Shown piece by piece: positions 34,999-47,031 of a stretch of DNA of 64,000 bases. How positions within the stretch are numbered: the stretch's first letter is position 1; each line of letters starts with the position of its first letter. The notes under the pieces are model-generated. The model had not been told where the DNA came from. It ran no database searches and saw only the letters and a program-made list of their open reading frames with translations. A program made the position numbers and the translations under genes. This DNA comes from Carya illinoinensis (taxonomy: Eukaryota > Streptophyta > Magnoliopsida > Fagales > Juglandaceae): assembly GCF_018687715.1 (NCBI RefSeq), contig NC_056765.1, positions 1,984,001 through 2,048,000 on the forward strand. The letters are read 5' to 3'.

Positions 34999-35586
34999 TT
35001 AAATACGAGTGGTAACGGAAGGGACGAAGGCATCATAATCACTGTTGAGACCTGCGAGTAAGTAAGATACAAATTGGGCAGAGTCTAAGGGATTGCCGAC
35101 GACACTCATTGTGTCAGAGAGGTGTTTAACTTTTCGGAAATATTCAGTGATGGAGGAGGAACTTTTTGAAACGGTGGCAAGCTGGTAACGAAGTTGGGTG
35201 ACTCTAGCATGAGATTGAGAAGCAAAGAGTTTGTCAAGAGCTGACCAGACAGCTCGAGCAGTGGGGTAGCCAACAACCTGAGCAATGAGGTTATCGGAAA
35301 GGGATGAAATTATGGCACTTAAAATAAGTTGATCGGTTTGCGTCCAGGTGAGATAGTCAGGGTTGAGGGTGGTGGTTCCTGGAAGAAACTGAGAAGGGGG
35401 AGAGACTGACCCATCTACGAAGTGAAAAAGGCGTTGGCCTTTGAGATAGGGAACCATCTGAGTTCGCCATAATAGAAAGTTTTCGTTTGTGAGTTTAACC
35501 GAGACAAGATGAGAGAGGTGAGGAAGAAGGGAAGGTGAGGGTGGGTTCGGATCTGGGTTTTTAGGTGGGGGGGTATTTTCCTCCAT
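34999..35586 (-). pseudogene. Ale gag (UBN2-type)
   Basis: The start is ATG 35584-35586, 22 bp inside the primer site. The capsid-like domain shows NFLLWRTQMVPYLKGQ and AWSALDKLFASQSHARV, typical of copia gag. A TAA at 34999-35001 separates it from the downstream zinc knuckle in the same frame. Gag packages the RNA; here it would be truncated. Confidence 0.88.
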
Positions 35587-35607
35587 GGGAGACGTTTGTC
35601 TAGAGTA

Positions 35608-35619
35608 GCTCTGATGCCA
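35608..35619 (-). other. Ale primer-binding site, tRNA-Met like
   Basis: On the minus strand TGGCATCAGAGC directly follows the 5' LTR. The usual initiator tRNA-Met complement is TGGTATCAGAGC, so there is one mismatch. Confidence 0.85.
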
Positions 35620-35960
35620 TGTTAGAATGTAGGAATTGATAAGTTCATTTCTCATTGATGGAAGGTTTACACAGTGCTCTCATTTATAGAGAAGAGCACG
35701 TATGCAGCAGGTTGTTATTCTAACAAACAGCTGGTGTGCAGATTGCCTGCAGCCAGCTGTCCGATAGTGCTAGCAACGGAAAGCATGCATTACAAAACAG
35801 AGAATCAGAACCAGAAATATTCTAACAGAATTATAAAGGAGTATTTCCAGAAGGTTCTTGCTGCTAAGATGTCTTGATGTCCTCGTGTATTTCTGAGCTG
35901 GAGGATTGTTGCCTGATGTGCTGAGGCGTGGCTGAGGTGGCTTTAGCTGAAATGTTATTA
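35620..35960 (-). repeat. 5' LTR of the Ale element
   Basis: 341 bp. Compared with the other LTR it lacks a 13-bp segment. Its outer terminal dinucleotide reads TA instead of TG on the minus strand (TAATAACATTTC), a mutation that would hinder re-integration. Confidence 0.9.
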
Positions 35961-35965
35961 GGGAG

Positions 35966-37250
35966 TGATGTGAAAACAACTTTCATTTGTGGTGGTGGGG
36001 GTTGGGTTTTACATTTTCGTGTTCCAAGAGGCAATTTGAGTTTAAAAATGTCCATCAAATCACATGGCTGGCTACAGTGAAAGGAGGGAAGGGAGGAAGC
36101 TGCAAATGCCCCCCATGAGGTGTGAATAAAAGTAGCCAGAAATGACTGCTTGGCGAGCCGTCTAATACAATTTTGATTTTTTATTTTTTTTATTATTTTT
36201 ATTTTCTATATTTAAATATTAAAAAAAAAAACACATCAATATATTAAAAAATTATTTTTTTAATTATTAAATAAAAAAATTAATTTAATGAGCGATCATT
36301 TACAGCAGACAAATGCATGCCCGTAAATGCAGCGGGCATGGTAGTTTTAACCCAAAACTCAAAGCCAGACATCAATCCGGTTTGCTTTATAATTTGGTTC
36401 TAGTTTTGTTAGTTTAAAGTTCAAACCAACTCTAGACTAGGGGCTGTTGGCGTTATTACAATTGTGGCAGATGGCAGACAAATGTTTTTTTATAAAATAT
36501 AATAAATAATTTAATTATTTTAAATTTTAAAATAAATTTAATATTATAATCATATTTTATTTAACTTTAAATAAAATATTTTATTTTATCTTATCTAAAT
36601 TATATAATCAAACGAGATCTTATTGTCTCTCCCTGTCATAGAATGAAAGTAAAATATTTTAACTATAAAAAAATAATATAAAAATAAGTTTATAAATTAA
36701 CTTTATTTGATACAATATATTATTATAAAATTATTTTTATTATAAAATAAAATTAATAATAACAAAAGTTCATATCAATTATTTATTTTTATAAATTTCT
36801 TTGTACACTTTTCAAAAAAAAAATATAATGAGAGTAGGAGGTTTTCTCAAAAGGCCAAGCCCGGTCAAGCAGATACCATTCCAACATACGGGCCTGTTGC
36901 AGATTCTCCAATTTATGTGTCCAGCCCAAATAACCCAAATCCTTATTTTTTCTTCAACTTTTTAATCAAATTTTTTTATTATACAATCTTTTATTATTAA
37001 TTTAATTGATCACTTTCTTAATCACTAAATAAAATTAAAAATTAAAAAAAAAAATCAAATACAAAAAAAAGTAGTAAATTGATAGTAGGAAAATTGTAAT
37101 TCTATCATCTTTCATGTGCTTATAATTTCAGTACTTATGCGAGATCTGTCAGATCATCTCAATAAACAGATCATCATCAACACCAAAAGCTTAGCTCTTA
37201 CCGTAAAACGTCTCTGCATTTCAGACCTACGTACGTACGAGCTAGCTCGG
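35966..37250. other. AT-rich upstream region of the ankyrin locus
   Basis: No gene. 36480-36640 resembles an AT-rich MITE ending in ATCAAACGAGATCTTA. A segment at 36905-36950 (CCAATTTATGTGTCCAGCCC) recurs at 37623-37680 and marks the duplication boundary of the ankyrin gene. 37100-37250 is nearly identical to 39079-39218, the leader of the second gene copy. Confidence 0.55.
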
Positions 37251-37724
37251 ATGGATGCAAGATTCTTTCAGGCGGTTTTTCACGACGACGTTGTTGCATT
37301 TCACACATTACTAGCAGAAGATCCGCTCTTACTTCATCGTGTTGCCCTCAACTCGATCGATAACCCTCTACACATATCATCGTTGGCTGGAAATACAGCA
37401 ATCACAAAACATATTGTTCTGCGAAAGCCAGAGTTTGCTGGGGAGCTAAATCAACAAGGATTTAGCCCCATGCATATCGCCTCCGCAAATGGGCATGTTG
37501 AGGTAGTGAGAGAGCTTTTGAATATTAATGCTGGAGTTGATCATGTCTGTCTTTTGAAGGGAAAAGATGGCAAGCTTCCACTTCATTGTGCTGTGATCAA
37601 AGGTAGAGTTGATGTTGCAAGGTCCCCAATTTATGTGTCCAGCCCAAATAACCCAAATCCTTATTTTTTATTATACAATCTTTTAATATTACTTAAATTG
37701 ATCTATCAATTAATAAACTGGTAA
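37251..37724 (+). pseudogene. Truncated ankyrin-repeat gene copy (BDA1/ACD6-like)
   Basis: ATG 37251 starts MDARFFQAVFHDDVVAFHTLL, followed by ankyrin units (NPLHISSLAGNTAITKHIV, FSPMHIASANGHVEVVREL, KLPLHCAVIKGRVDVAR). Homology to the copy at 39219 ends at about 37622, inside the first exon, and continues into a repeat of the upstream intergenic sequence. The frame then reads 34 unrelated residues. The PGG transmembrane half is missing, so the membrane-anchored product cannot form. In this family the ankyrin part is cytosolic, and members act in defence or growth signalling. In this copy the frame is intact where the neighbour has a 2-bp loss. Confidence 0.8.
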
Positions 37725-38690
37725 TTACGTTGATGTGATATGTCAAATGACATGCCACATGTTAAAAAAACTCAAATATGTTTAATAACTTCAACATATG
37801 TTATCAAATTAAAGAAAAATTATATTTATAACAGTGATTGTATAAGTATCGTGCAATCATTTCGAAAATAACTAATAAATATAAGATATGCATGAAAAGA
37901 AATTAATTTTTTAATAATCGATCATATTTTTTTTCAAAGCAACTATACAAAACTTACAGATTCCATGATTGTATATAGTATTATCAAAAATTAAAACAAA
38001 GGTAACCTATAAATAAAAAACTTCATTAATCTCACAAAAAAAAAAAAAAACCATATAACATTTAAAATAAAGACAAAAATTGCATGCTGTAATGTCCATT
38101 AATTTCTTACTAAGTGGGTTACAACGTAAATTCTCTAATGTTAGAAGATAAATGATATTTACAGTCGTGATTGTACAAGAATCGTATAGTTTTTTTTAAA
38201 AAATAAATTAATATAGAGTCTATATAAAAAAAATTGACTTTTTAATCATAGACCTCATTTTTTATCAAAATAATTATATAATATTTATATACTCTATAAC
38301 TGTACGTAACATTAAATTGAAATAATAATACCAAACACCATCCATTATCATCATCTTAGTTTCCCATATAAAAATTTGAATTTCTACTTCCAACCGGGCT
38401 GAGAAACCCCACGCAACCGGGCACTCCTTTTGATAAAATCCTGTAAGCAACTCTTACTTTCAAACCAAATACAACAAAGAAATTGAATTTTCCTAAAAAG
38501 TGCAGATAAAGAATATTCAGAAATTCAACAAATACTCCTTTAGATCTCTTTCTCTCCAACTAAATATAACAAAGAAATTGAATTTTCCTAGAAAAAGAGG
38601 ATTCAGAAAAGCGGCAGGAGTAAAAAGATGAGAAGAAAAAGAAAAGTCTTTAATTTCTACTCAATTTTCATGATAGAGAAATTCTACTTA
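37725..38690. other. Intergenic between ankyrin copies
   Basis: AT-rich. No gene. Near 38378-38414 a segment (CCAACCGGGCTGAGAAACCCC) resembles the outer end of the inverted repeat at 38691. Confidence 0.5.
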
Positions 38691-39029
38691 TAACCGGACT
38701 GGGAAACCACCCGCAACAGAGGTATATATCCCTTGTCTTAAAGAGTACTCCTGCTGCCCTGCCCTGCAATAGGCCAGCTGCTGTGGATAAGGAGCACGGC
38801 GAAATTTCAACATCTGCTCTCATCCTCTAATTCTGACAGCTTTTTTTTCTTTCTTTTTTAACCGCGCGTTTCATTTCATTAGCCCAGGACCCATTTTCAA
38901 AATTAGAGGATGAGAGCAGATGTTGAAATTTTGCCGTGCTCCTTATCCACAACAGCTGGCTTGTTGCAGGAGTACTCTTTAAGACAAGGGATATATACCT
39001 CTGTTGCGGGTGGTTTCCCAGTCCGGTTA
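38691..39029. repeat. Long inverted repeat (hairpin) upstream of the ankyrin gene
   Basis: Arms 38691-38832 and 38901-39029 are near-perfect reverse complements (start TAACCGGACTGGGAAACC, end GGTTTCCCAGTCCGGTTA). They are separated by about 68 bp containing CCGCGCG. The left arm has about 13 extra bases near 38755. A transcript would fold into a stem of about 130 bp. It has no coding capacity. Confidence 0.85.
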
Positions 39030-39218
39030 CATTCTCAAGCAAGATGAGATTTTAACATCTACCGGCTGTACGTTAAACTATCTATGCTTATAATTTCAGT
39101 AATAATGCGAGTTCTATCAGATCATCTCAATAAACAGACCATCATCAACACCAAAAGCTTAGCTCTTACCGTAAAACGTCTCTGCATTTCAGACGTACGT
39201 ACGTACTAGCTAGCTCGA

Positions 39219-39801
39219 ATGGATGCAAGATTGTTTCAGGCGGTTTTTCACGACGACGTTGCTGCATTTCACACATTACTAGCAGAAGATCCGCTCTTAC
39301 TTCATCGTGTTGCCCTCAACTCGATCGATAACCCTCTACACATATCATCGTTGGCTGGAAATACAGCAATCACAAAACATATTGTTCTACGAAAGCCAGA
39401 GTTTGCTGGGGAGCTAAATCAACAAGGGTTTAGCCCCGTGCACATCGCCTCCGCAAATGGGCATGTTGAGATAGTGAGAGCTTTTGAATATTAATGCTGG
39501 AGTTGATCATGTCTGTCTTTTGAAGGGAAAAGATGGCAAGCTTCCACTTCATTGTGCTGTGATCAAAGGTAGAGCTGATGTTGTGAGGTTGCTGGTTTTC
39601 GCTTGTAAAGAGTCTTTAGCACAGGTGACGGTTCATGGTGAAACGGCGCTTCATCTTGCAGTGAAGAATAACCAGTTGGAAGTTGTCAGGGTCTTGCTTG
39701 AAGAGATGAAGAGGCTGGACGTGATGATGGAGGTCATTAACTGTACGGACAAGAAGGGGAACACAGTATTGCACTTGGCAACGTTGGGAAAACAACATGA
39801 G
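39219..39801 (+). pseudogene. Ankyrin-PGG protein gene, exon 1 (frameshifted)
   Basis: ATG 39219 gives MDARLFQAVFHDDVAAFHTLL and the same ankyrin units as the truncated upstream copy. At about 39478 the sequence GTGAGAGCTTTTG has lost two bases relative to GTGAGAGAGCTTTTG at 37510, shifting the frame and stopping at AFEY. The correct frame resumes at 39484 and runs through more ankyrin units (ETALHLAVKNNQLEVVRVLL, NTVLHLATLGKQHE) to a donor at 39801/39802 (CATGAG then GTAATT). About five to six ankyrin units are present. Unless this is a sequencing error, the locus is a recent pseudogene. The family (BDA1/ACD6-like) works at membranes in immune or developmental signalling. Confidence 0.85.
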
Positions 39802-40108
39802 GTAATTTATAAGTTTAATTAGCAAGTCTTTGCGTACTAATGATCTACTAATCTCTCAATGATCTACTCTTCCATATAAACAAATTAACAAATGGAAAAT
39901 GCTAGTTGTCCCTTAATTCATTTTACCTTGTGAGTTGGACAGTTCATATATTTTAATTTTTTTTTTCTATAACAGTAGAGGAAGTAATGACTACCAGTGT
40001 ATTAATATATGTATATATTTTTAAATGTTTATATATAGATGTTTAAAAAATATTTTTAAAAAATGCAATTTGTACTAGGCGGCACACGGCCGAGCAGAAC
40101 GATCCTTA

Positions 40109-40869
40109 GAACATTTTCAATGGTTTCTTTATTATATTTTTTAAAATATATCATTAAAATTTACTTTTTTTATTTTACAAGCTAACTTTTACAATATACT
40201 ATGTATCGGTTTATCTATTTTTTTTCATATCATTTAAATATTATACTTTTTAATATTTTTTTATTCATTTCAAATATTTTCTCTAACTACCAATAATATC
40301 TTTATATATTTTAATATTCACAATATCTTCCTATATATAATATCATATAATTATGTTTTATTTTAAATTAATCCAAATTTATAAGTTAAACCAACAGACA
40401 TTTTAGTTTGCTATTGCACCCCAGAAAATAATCTCTTTCCTAAATACTTATTATCCAAACCTTCTGCACCACCCTGATCCAAATACATACTACATAATAT
40501 TCATTCACGAATACATTTATTCACAAAATAAATACATAAAATTACTTTTTAGTTTTTGGAGGGAAATAAAATTACTTGGGGCTGAAATGAAAATAAAATA
40601 CATTCACATTCACATTCGTTCACGAAAGGAATTTGGGGCTGAAACAGAAATAAAATTACTTTTCTGGAGGGAAATCAAAAGTAGAAGGTAAGAAAAATAA
40701 ATGAAAAAAATATTTATACATTTGTGAATAGTGTCCACCAAATATAGTGTGGTATTGTAGCAAACTGGATATTAGTGATGAAATACATATTCTATTAAAT
40801 GGATATTTTGAGCTCTTTACTTTAAATTTTACAAAAAGTTAGATTTTGCATAATCCATTGGGAGTGCTC
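40109..40869. mobile_element. Tourist-like MITE in the ankyrin intron
   Basis: It starts GAACATTTTCAATGG after TTA (40106-40108) and ends CCATTGGGAGTGCTC before TTA (40870-40872). The imperfect inverted ends and TTA duplication fit Harbinger-derived MITEs. 761 bp, AT-rich, no ORF. Confidence 0.65.
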
Positions 40870-40924
40870 TTAGTAAAGAGTTTTCATATGAGGAGACGTA
40901 AAAGCCTCTGCTCACAATTTACTA

Positions 40925-41285
40925 AGGTCCTGTCTAGTTTCACTGATGGTCTTTACTTATCTCATCTCAACATTTAAACACCACTCAAATACAAACACAT
41001 TTTAATTTCAATTTTTCAACTATTTCATCAAAGTATTATGTTCTATTTATTACAACTTTCCTAAACTTACAAGTAAAACACAAACAATAATTCAACCAAA
41101 TCTCAAAACAAAAATAATGTTATAATAATATTTTTATTCAACTTTTTCTCTCTCATTTTTTAAAATCTCATTAAAAATCTTAACTCAAACAATTTCACTA
41201 CTATTCACAAACTATTTCACTACTATTTACATATTTTTCATCTCATTTCATCTCATCTGTGTAATGAGACAAGGTTTGAGACTAG
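40925..41285. mobile_element. MITE, TCTCATCTCAACATTT-type
   Basis: AT-rich, with TCATCTCATTTCATCTCATC at the right and TTATCTCATCTCAACATTT at the left, plus internal CACTACTATTCACAAACTA repeats. It is related to 13037-13352 by its termini. Boundaries are approximate. Confidence 0.5.
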
Positions 41286-41610
41286 CTAGCTCTAGTTGCT
41301 TCAATTAAGTACTACCACCAGACAGGTGTCAAAGAAGTTTAACAACAACATTTTAAGAGATCAGATAGAAAGAGATACCACGTTTTGTTTTCGTATATCA
41401 ATGTTTTTTGTAAATCATCATATATATATATATATATAAGTATTAATACTCCTAATTACAATGATACTGCTCCTTCACACCCGAGTCATCTCTCTGGCGA
41501 TTCCTGTGAAAACCTAGAGGTGGTGCGATAGTAGTATTTCTTGGAAATCTAGAGGTGGTGCGATAACAGGATTTCTTGGAATTACTTGGGACTGCTTTTG
41601 TGTAGGGACA

Positions 41611-42710
41611 ATGGCATAAGGCCTTGAGGAAAGGTGGAAACAGTTACGTTTGACTGAGGAGGAGGAAAACGTTCTTGATATCAGTAACCCGAGTGTGGAT
41701 GAGATTCAAAGGAAGGGGAATCTGAGTTTACTTGGAAAGGTATGTTCGGATCGCGTAATAAGTAAGGAAATTTTAGCCAACTATATGGCTAGAATTTGGA
41801 GTATTAGTAAGCGGGCTATTTTTTCAAGAGGTAGCAAAAAATACGTTTGTAATTACTTTTGCTACACATGCAGATAGACAAAGAATTATAGATGGTAAAC
41901 CTTGGCTATTTGATAATTTGTTATTCTTGCTAGTGCCATATGATGGGGTGATGCAACCAGGGAAAATTATCTTCGATCATGAGAATTTTTGGCTACAAAT
42001 TCATAATCTACCACTGAATTATATGACAAAGGACTGCGGATTGAAGATAGGCGGGTCAGTAGGTTGTGTATGCAAGGTGGACGTGGAAGATGATGGCATC
42101 GGCTGGGGTAAGTTTCTACGAGTTAAGGTGGAGCTACCACCTATACAGCTATTGCAAGGGGCCGTTTCATCAATGTGTTTGGGGAGAGGGAATGGATGCC
42201 TTTTAAATATGAAAAACTTCCAAAAATCTGCGTTGTTTGTGGCTCGCTAGTGCATGGGAATGAGGGTTGCTTATCAAACAAAGAAGGGATGGGGGATGAA
42301 ATATCAAAAGATGCACAATTTGGACCATGGCTGCGTGCTGAGAATTTCACTAAAAGACGGTTCCCTAACTCTACTTCAGATACAGGACAGGGTGGTAAAA
42401 GGGAAGGGAAGAAGGAACCAGGGGTTGGAGAGATAGAGGGTTCGGTAGGTAGCTCCGCTCAGGGGAGGTTGGAGAGAATTTCTGAATAGGGGCACTGTCG
42501 ACTTAATGTTTTGAATTCAAAAGACCCCGAGTCCATCAATAGCGAGGAGGATGAAACAGTTACAAAAGATAAGGATGAAGTCTTAGGGGAATGGAAAGGG
42601 GAGACAGAGAAGGGAGGATCTCTAACTGGGATCTTGGAGCCAGTTTTGAAAGAGCAAATAAATGATAATTCAAATGAGGCAGTAAGAAGAGAGGGGGCTG
42701 GAGGAGTTGC
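41611..42710 (+). pseudogene. LINE ORF1 (DUF4283-type RNA-binding protein with zinc knuckle)
   Basis: The start ATG 41611 is followed at once by a TAA (third codon). The frame then reads RLTEEEENVLDISNP, a typical N-terminus of plant LINE ORF1. The body is spread over three frames (shifts near 41843 and 42160): KPWLFDNLLFLL and FWLQIHNLPLNYM, then a knuckle CVVCGSLVHGNEGC (near 42230), then a charged tail to about 42710. ORF1 binds LINE RNA. It is broken here. Confidence 0.8.
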
Positions 42711-42929
42711 ATAGAAATAGTCTCTAAATGGGAGGAAGTGGAAAAGGTGTGTTCGTGGACCAGTCAATGTTTCTATTTGTATTAGGACCCCTCGTGATCA
42801 TAAGAGATCTGTTGAAAATTCTGAAGATGGAAATAATTCTTCAAGACGGAGGAAGAAGAGCAGAATTGAGGAAGTACAAACACAGGGTGATCTATCAATG
42901 ACATTGGTGGATGCTGCGAGACAGCCCCA

Positions 42930-45900
42930 CCAAGCATTATAAAAATCCTAAGTTGGAATTGTCGGGGGCTTAGAAACCCCTGAACAGTTCAAACCCTTTG
43001 CTTACTAGTGAAGGAACAAAAGCCCCGAAGTGGTTTTTTTAATGGAGACCAAATTAACATATGGTAAAGCTAAGTCGGTTGCAAGACATCTCAGATTTGA
43101 GGGTTGTATAGTGGTGGAAGCTATGGGAAGGAGTGGAGGCCTGATGTTACTATGGAAACATGAAAGCTGCTTAGATCTTATTAACTATTCACAACGACAT
43201 ATTAATATGTCAGTCAATGATGAACAAAGTAATTTTAAATGGTTATTGACTTGCTTCTATGGTCATCCAGTTACTAGTATGAGAAGTGCAGCTTGGGAAA
43301 TGTTATTATCTTTCAAACCAGCTGTGGGTGGGTGGGGTGTTATAGGAGATTTCAATGAGATTTTAACTCAAGATGAGAAAAGGGGAGGATTACCGAGAAG
43401 TGAAAGGCTTATGGGTATGTTTAAAAATGTGGTAGTGGAGGGAGGATTATTTGACCTAGGATGGCAAGGTGAAAAGTATACCTGGTGTAACCGACAAGAG
43501 GATGATTCCTATACTAAAGAAAGACTAAACAGGGCTTTGGCAAACTCGGGTTGGAGAGCAAAGTATATAGAACACTCTGTGAGCTCTCTTCCAGCAATAT
43601 GTTCTGACCAGTCTTCGATTTTGTTACATTGTTTACTTGTACATGATTGGATTAGAAGATTTCACTCTTCTTTTAAATATGAGGCAAATTGGTTCAAAGA
43701 GGAGGGATATCAAGAAGTAGTGGTCTCTAACTGGCAGGGTGGTCAGATACGAAGGAGTAGGACTGAAAATGTCTAGTTTAAGTTGGAAAGGTGCAGCAAA
43801 GGGCTTAAAAGGTGGAGTAGAAATTTTGAGAAGATAAGAATAGCTGCTATCAGACAGAAAATACAGATGATGGATAATTTACAGAAACGTCATTGTTCAA
43901 AAGGAATGGCAAAATAGAAATTGGTTCAACATGAACTTGATTTCTTGCTAGACCAAGAACACATCATGTGGAAATAGTGGACAAAGAGGCATTGGTTAGA
44001 AGGGGGAGACAGAAACACGAAATATTTTTATGCATGTGTAAATCAAAGACGAAAAAAGAATACAATAAAGAAGGTACATGACACAGAAGGCATATTGTTA
44101 ACTAAACCAACTGCTATTGCTGCTGGTTTTAGGACTCATTTTCCAAATGTTCTTAAATCTTCTACACCATCAACTGGAGCCATTGAGCAGTGCTTGCACG
44201 GGATTGATACAAGAATTACAGATGATTTGAGGACAAACTTGAACAGGCAGTTTCAGAAGAGGAAGTGAATTTTGCTTTGAAGCAAATGTCCCCATATAAA
44301 TCTCCTGGGCTTGATGGATTTAGTGCAGGGTTTTATCTGAATCATTGGGAGACAGTGGGAAGTGAAGTTTCACAGGCAGTGCTAGAGTTTTTAAATTCTG
44401 GACAGATGCAGAAGGACCTCAACCATACTCACATAGCTTTAATTCCCAAGGTAAACTCTCCTCAAACTGTGCATGAATACCGACCTATCAGCTTATGCAA
44501 TGTTTTTTACAAGTTGATTTCCAAGGTTATGGTTAATAGAATGAAGGGTGTTTTGTCTAAAGTCATATCTTGGAATCAGAGTGCTTTCATCCTAGGGAGA
44601 TTGATCACAGATAATATAATGATTGCATATGAATTATTACACTCTATGCAATTGAGGAAAAAAGGGAAAGAGGGAAGCATTGCTATTAAGTTAGACATGT
44701 CAAAAGCTTATGACATGGTTGAATGAGAATTCTTAGAGGCTATGATGATGCGATTGGGTTTTGGGATTAAATGGACAAGGCTGGTCATGGCTTGTGTAAG
44801 ATCTGTTACCTATTTGGTCATTGTAAATGAAGTGCCAGGAGCTACTTTGGTCCCTTCAAGAGGTTTGTGACAAGGTGATCCCTTGTCCCCTACTTATTTT
44901 TTATTTGTGCAGAATGCATCACTTCTCTATTACAACAAGCAGCAATTAGTGGTGTTATTCAAGGAGCTTCAGCTTCAATGGGAGGTATAAGGATAAATCA
45001 TCTTCTTTTGGCTGATGATTGTGTTATTTTTTATCGGGCCAAAATGGAAGAATGGTATCTAGTAAACAACATCCTTGCTCAGTATGAGTTGGCTTCTGGT
45101 CAAACTTTAAACAAGCAGAAGACTAGTATCCTTTTTAGCCCAGATACCAAGCCTGCAACAAGGGAGTTTATATTACAACAAGCTGAAGGTATTATGTGCA
45201 ACAACTACAATAAATACTTGGGTCTCCAACTGTTGTTGGGAGGTCAAAGTACAATACTTTTAGGGGTTTAAAGGAAAAAATTTGGAAAAGGATGAATAGA
45301 TGGAAAATTGTGTTTTTGTCTATTGCAAGGAAAGAGATTCTCATTAAAAGTGTACTCCAAGCAATACCTGCATACACGATGAGCGTATTCAAACTACCTG
45401 GTTTGCTACTAAAAGAAATTGAAACAATGCTCGCTACTTTTTGGTGGAGTCATAAGAGAGGAGAGAAGGGAATTCATTGGCAGAATTGGAAGAAATTGGG
45501 GATGGTTAAAAGCAAGGAAGGGCAGGGCTTTAGAGATCTAGATTGTTTTAATACAGCTTTAATTGCAAAACAAGTTTTCAAAGGCAAGTATTTTCAGAAT
45601 GGTGACGTGCTGTAGGCAAAGGTGGGATCCTCACCATCTATCATTTGGAGGAGCCATTGTCTAGACTAAAGCTGATAAAAGATAGTATGGTCTGGAGGGT
45701 TGGTAATGGTAGAAACATTAAAGTTTGGAAAGATAAGTGGTTACCATGCCCGATAACACGTACAGTCTCCAATAAACCTACTGGACCCTAAAGCTACAAT
45801 GGATGCATTAATTGATGAGGAGAGAAGGTGTTGGAAGTATGATATGGTGGATTCCGTGTTTAATGAGATAGAAGCAAAGATTATCTCTGAAATTCCTATT

Positions 45901-47031
45901 AGCCATAGGGGGTCTACAGATAGATTAATATGGATGGAAACTAAAAGAGGCCAATTTTCTGTCAAGAGTGCCTATTTCAAAGCTTCAATGCAATATCAAA
46001 ACAAACAAAGCGAATCATCTAGTGATAGACAGAATAATGAAGTATGGAAAGATTTATGGAAGTTGAACATTCCAGGGAAAGTAAAACAGATGATATGGAA
46101 GGCAATTAGTAATATACTACCTACAAAAGAAAATCTTTTTAAAAAGAAATGCTTAAAGAGCAACATATGCCCCATTTGTGAATCAGAGGAAGAATCTGTC
46201 ATCCATGCTTTGTGGACATGTCCTGCAGCAGCTGATGTTTGGGGGGATAGTAGAAGTCAAGTTAGAAAATGGAAAAGGAATTATGAAAGCTTTGACATAC
46301 TATGGGCTGAGATGATATCAAGATTACCAAAGGAAAGTGTGGAGCATAATTCTGCTATTCTGCACCAGCTGTGGTATAGAAGGAATGATTTCATCTTTAA
46401 AAACAAATTCAGAAGTCCTACTCATGATGTTCTTGAGGTGGCTATTTCTGAATTATCACAATTCCAATAGGTGCACCAAAGAGATACCAGGGCATTAGAG
46501 AGGGTCCATTCTGGGAGAGCTCAGCAAACTTGGTTTCCTCCAGTGGGGTCTCGGTTTAAAGTCAATTTTGATGTAGTGTTTGATAAGGAAAATGAAACAA
46601 TGGGCATCATAATCATTATTAGAGATAGTGATGGAGCAGTGCATGCAACTCTTATTGCAACAAAGGATCATGTCTTTTCAACTAGTCAAGCAGAAGGAAA
46701 TTCTATGGTGAGAGCAATGAAGTTATGTTTGGAGCTGGACTTGGCTCAAGTTGATTTTGAAGGGGATGCTAAAGTGGTAATAGATGCTGTTAGTACCAGA
46801 TCAGCCGATAACTCATGGCATGGTCAACTTATTGAAGATATTAAGAAAGAGTTACAGATTCATCAAGAGTGGAGTCTTACTTTTATTCCCATAATCTGTA
46901 ATAATGTTGCTCATATAGTAGCTAAACTGGGATTAAGGGCTGAGAATGAGATAATATGGTTAGAAGATGGGCCTGTAGCGGTGATGCGTGCAAGTTCTCT
47001 TGACAATAGATTTAATCCTCAAGTTATATGA
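42930..47031 (+). pseudogene. LINE ORF2: AP endonuclease, RT, zf-RVT, RNase H
   Basis: It begins near 42947 with ILSWNCRGLRNP. The endonuclease shows VVFLMETKL-type and GVIGDFNEIL motifs, but its last motif reads CSDQSSILL where SDH is usual, so the catalytic His is lost. RT spans about 44250-45400 (KSPGLDGF, YRPISLCNVFYKL, IKLDMSKAYD, HLLLADDCVIFY). zf-RVT is 46000-46250 (WKAISNILPTKENLF, CPICESEEESVIHALWTC). RNase H (46530-47031) ends before the poly(A). Stops at 44724 and 44867 and frameshifts near 43030, 44910 and 45270 inactivate it. The enzyme would nick DNA and copy the RNA in place. Confidence 0.88.

Larger units (their letters stand above)
31028..35960 (-). mobile_element. Complete Ty1/copia retrotransposon, Ale (Retrofit) type
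   Basis: LTRs at 31028-31381 and 35620-35960 are flanked by GGGAG duplications (31023-31027, 35961-35965). Read on the minus strand the LTR starts TGATAACATTTCAGC and ends CATTCTAACA. Between them lies one continuous gag-pol frame with four stops. Domain order GAG-PR-IN-RT-RH defines copia; the RNase H end ([18 protein letters not shown]) fits Ale. The LTRs differ at about seven sites plus one 13-bp gap (about 2%), so it is somewhat older than Athila-2. Confidence 0.94.
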
